NCBI GenBank assembly: GCA_963715655.1
Contig: OY970262.1
Span: 1,612,001 to 1,676,000 of the forward strand
Reading direction: 5' to 3'
Length of the DNA: 64,000 bases
Source: JANQPD01 sp963715655
Lineage (GTDB): Bacteria > Bacteroidota > Bacteroidia > Flavobacteriales > Schleiferiaceae
Shown here: positions 62,489-64,000 of the stretch, piece after piece
Layout: each line of letters starts with the position of its first letter
Numbering within the stretch: position 1 is the first letter of the stretch
Notes under the pieces: model-generated
What the model saw: only the letters and a program-made list of their open reading frames with translations
What the model was told of the DNA's origin: nothing
Database searches by the model: none
Translations under genes and position numbers: made by a program

Positions 62489-64000
62489 TTAATGTCTTAC
62501 AATCAATTTTCTATTAATAGTAGTTCCTTCAAAAGAAATATTAATATTATACATGCCTGATTGCCATTTATTTGTTTCAAAGTAAATAGCATTAGATCCT
62601 CTTTCAAATTTCTCAGTACGCATATCTACCATTTGTCCCATCATATTTGTTACCATTATACGCATTTCCCTATTTTCTGGAATGCTAAAGGGTAGGGCAC
62701 TAATCTCACGTGAAGGGTTTGGTGCTAACTCACCAAAGAAAGTACTTTCAATAGGGTTGAATTCTTCCTGTCCTATTACAAAACCTGCACCTTCTGCAGT
62801 TTGCTTTAGGCAGAAGTCATCAATTGCCCAACCTGCATACTCTATATCCCAATCAGATTCAAATCTAAATTTAAAAATAACTTGATCGCCTTGTGCAAAG
62901 TTAAATACATATCTAGCCGAATCCCATCCACCTGAAGTGTCAGACCATCCTGGTTTAATAATATCTAGAGCATTTACAAAACGCGTGTTGTACCAATTTT
63001 TTTCGGCACTAAAGCCAATGGTTTGCCAATTTTTACCGCCATTGTCTGAAACCATAAATACACCACCATCGGTTGCGCGTTCGGTTTCAAAGTAGTGCAT
63101 AAATGAAACTTCATAATTTGTATCTTTTTGCACCACAAATACCGGTGTATATAAAGATGAACTATCTCTTGATTTATAATTATTGTCCAAATCGGTCATC
63201 CAAACATTAGGGGCAGAAAAAGCTGCTGGAAACTGTATTGGTACTCCTTTTTCCCAGCTGTATCGTTTAGGGTCTGATTCATATGTATAATTATTCAGTC
63301 CAAAAAAATCAAACGTGGTAGCGGGGCCATCAAAATTATTGCAATATTCACTATTTGTAGTATTATCAAATATAAATTCATCTAATACTCTAATTTGCAC
63401 GCATAAGGTGTCGTCTTGCGGTCGGTCATCTTTATTTTTAAAATTTGGATAAGTAGTAATTACACATACATCATGCAGCCCGGCTGTTGCATTTGCTGCT
63501 GGAATTACATATTTGTACTGTCTTAATACTTTTTTACCTTCTGTAATAAACACGGTAGCCGAATCTAAATATACAGTATCTGGATCTAATACAAGTCTTT
63601 GAGCTTGAGGTAAATTAACATCCCAAATCACTTGCTGCACATACGTACGTAGCAATTGCTTACCTGTATTTTGTACAGTTATTGCTAATGGTTGTGCATT
63701 ACCAGGCACTGGTAAAGGATTAACCGTTGTTAACTTTACCGGTGAGGCAGAATGTTGGGGAGGCACTATAACAGCAAAATTGTCAATAGACCAACCACCA
63801 ATAACGGTACCTGGAGATAAATTTGAATTAAACCTAAATCTCATTGCTAAGTCTGCAGTAGAGGTATTGAAGAAATCCACAGGATACCAACTAGGTGTCC
63901 AACCATTAGGATCCAACCCGTTAGTCCAACCACCAGTACCATTAGGCTTAGCACCACTAATTAATTTATTATCAGCATTTGTTCCTACCGCACTACCAAA
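62489..64000 (-). CDS. Type IX-secreted protein with immune-inhibitor-like modules (partial, N-terminus outside window)
   Basis: The frame is open from the window end (504 complete codons), so the internal TTG at 63916 is not the start. Two similar beta-sandwich modules are visible: one ends GGWSIDNFAVIVPPQ and another ends EYAGWAIDDFCL, with FRFESDWDIEY, a pattern seen in MAM- and immune-inhibitor-A-like proteins. Between them is a linker with ALTVQN-like Ig-type strands. The C-terminal sorting domain (GELAPNPSREISALPFSI to RKLIVRH) directs type IX export. Function unknown. The upstream part may hold a catalytic domain. Confidence 0.8.
   Translation of the reverse strand, partial: FGSAVGTNADNKLISGAKPNGTGGWTNGLDPNGWTPSWYPVDFFNTSTADLAMRFRFNSNLSPGTVIGGWSIDNFAVIVPPQHSASPVKLTTVNPLPVPGNAQPLAITVQNTGKQLLRTYVQQVIWDVNLPQAQRLVLDPDTVYLDSATVFITEGKKVLRQYKYVIPAANATAGLHDVCVITTYPNFKNKDDRPQDDTLCVQIRVLDEFIFDNTTNSEYCNNFDGPATTFDFFGLNNYTYESDPKRYSWEKGVPIQFPAAFSAPNVWMTDLDNNYKSRDSSSLYTPVFVVQKDTNYEVSFMHYFETERATDGGVFMVSDNGGKNWQTIGFSAEKNWYNTRFVNALDIIKPGWSDTSGGWDSARYVFNFAQGDQVIFKFRFESDWDIEYAGWAIDDFCLKQTAEGAGFVIGQEEFNPIESTFFGELAPNPSREISALPFSIPENREMRIMVTNMMGQMVDMRTEKFERGSNAIYFETNKWQSGMYNINISFEGTTINRKLIVRH

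Overview
The window comes from a low-GC chromosome of the phylum Bacteroidota, most likely a Flavobacteriia-like free-living bacterium. Four very large or exported proteins end in the C-terminal sorting domain of the type IX secretion system. Several genes carry the Bacteroidota-type -7 promoter box TAnnTTTG. The family content (SatD with DUF3307, CsbD, long-form GAPDH, TIGR03643, SulP, MiaE) fits the same phylum. The genus cannot be fixed from the sequence alone. No rRNA, tRNA or CRISPR array was recognised.

Layout. 1-8 kb holds a partial glutaminase gene, an M48-like protease, an outer-membrane barrel, a BaiN-type flavoprotein, small membrane and DUF proteins, and a di-haem cytochrome c peroxidase. 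8.2-13.4 kb holds a PhoX-type secreted phosphatase and a leucine-rich-repeat protein whose promoter region contains a 9-bp tandem repeat. 14.2-16.6 kb holds a DUF3307/SatD pair, then a 0.85-kb non-coding array of nested repeats. 16.7-21.9 kb holds csbD, an overlapping operon brkB-topIB-nhaA-nitroreductase, and sucD. 22.0-26.7 kb is an accessory defence island: a SIR2-type NADase gene broken by one in-frame TAA, an overlapping HerA ATPase gene, and a third uncharacterised gene. 27.1-31.2 kb holds a GlxA-type AraC regulator divergent from a run of small VOC, SRPBCC, DUF1801, NTF2-like and PfpI genes.

31.2-45.0 kb is a zone of recent rearrangement. It has two 195-bp MITE-like elements with terminal inverted repeats, a detached copy of a type IX sorting-domain tail, a frameshifted lipoprotein gene, and a histidine kinase gene reduced to fragments with one of the MITEs inside it. 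These alternate with intact genes: an alpha/beta hydrolase, a DUF2089 regulator, alkaline phosphatase, an Smr protein, usp-sulP-miaE, and the orphaned response regulator. 45.0-64.0 kb is mostly ordinary: gcvT, a 1915-residue surface protein, gap, a Deg protease, the operon dapF-GNAT-multihaem cytochrome-mltG, clpB, and a second large type IX cargo protein cut by the window end.

Working together. PhoX and alkaline phosphatase point to phosphate scavenging, and the peroxidase and multihaem cytochrome to periplasmic redox work. Deg, ClpB, the universal stress protein and CsbD are stress functions. The most notable content is the SIR2-HerA anti-phage cassette with its nonsense codon, the pair of MITEs whose GC-rich cores are flipped relative to their arms, and several gene fragments that are near-copies of neighbours.
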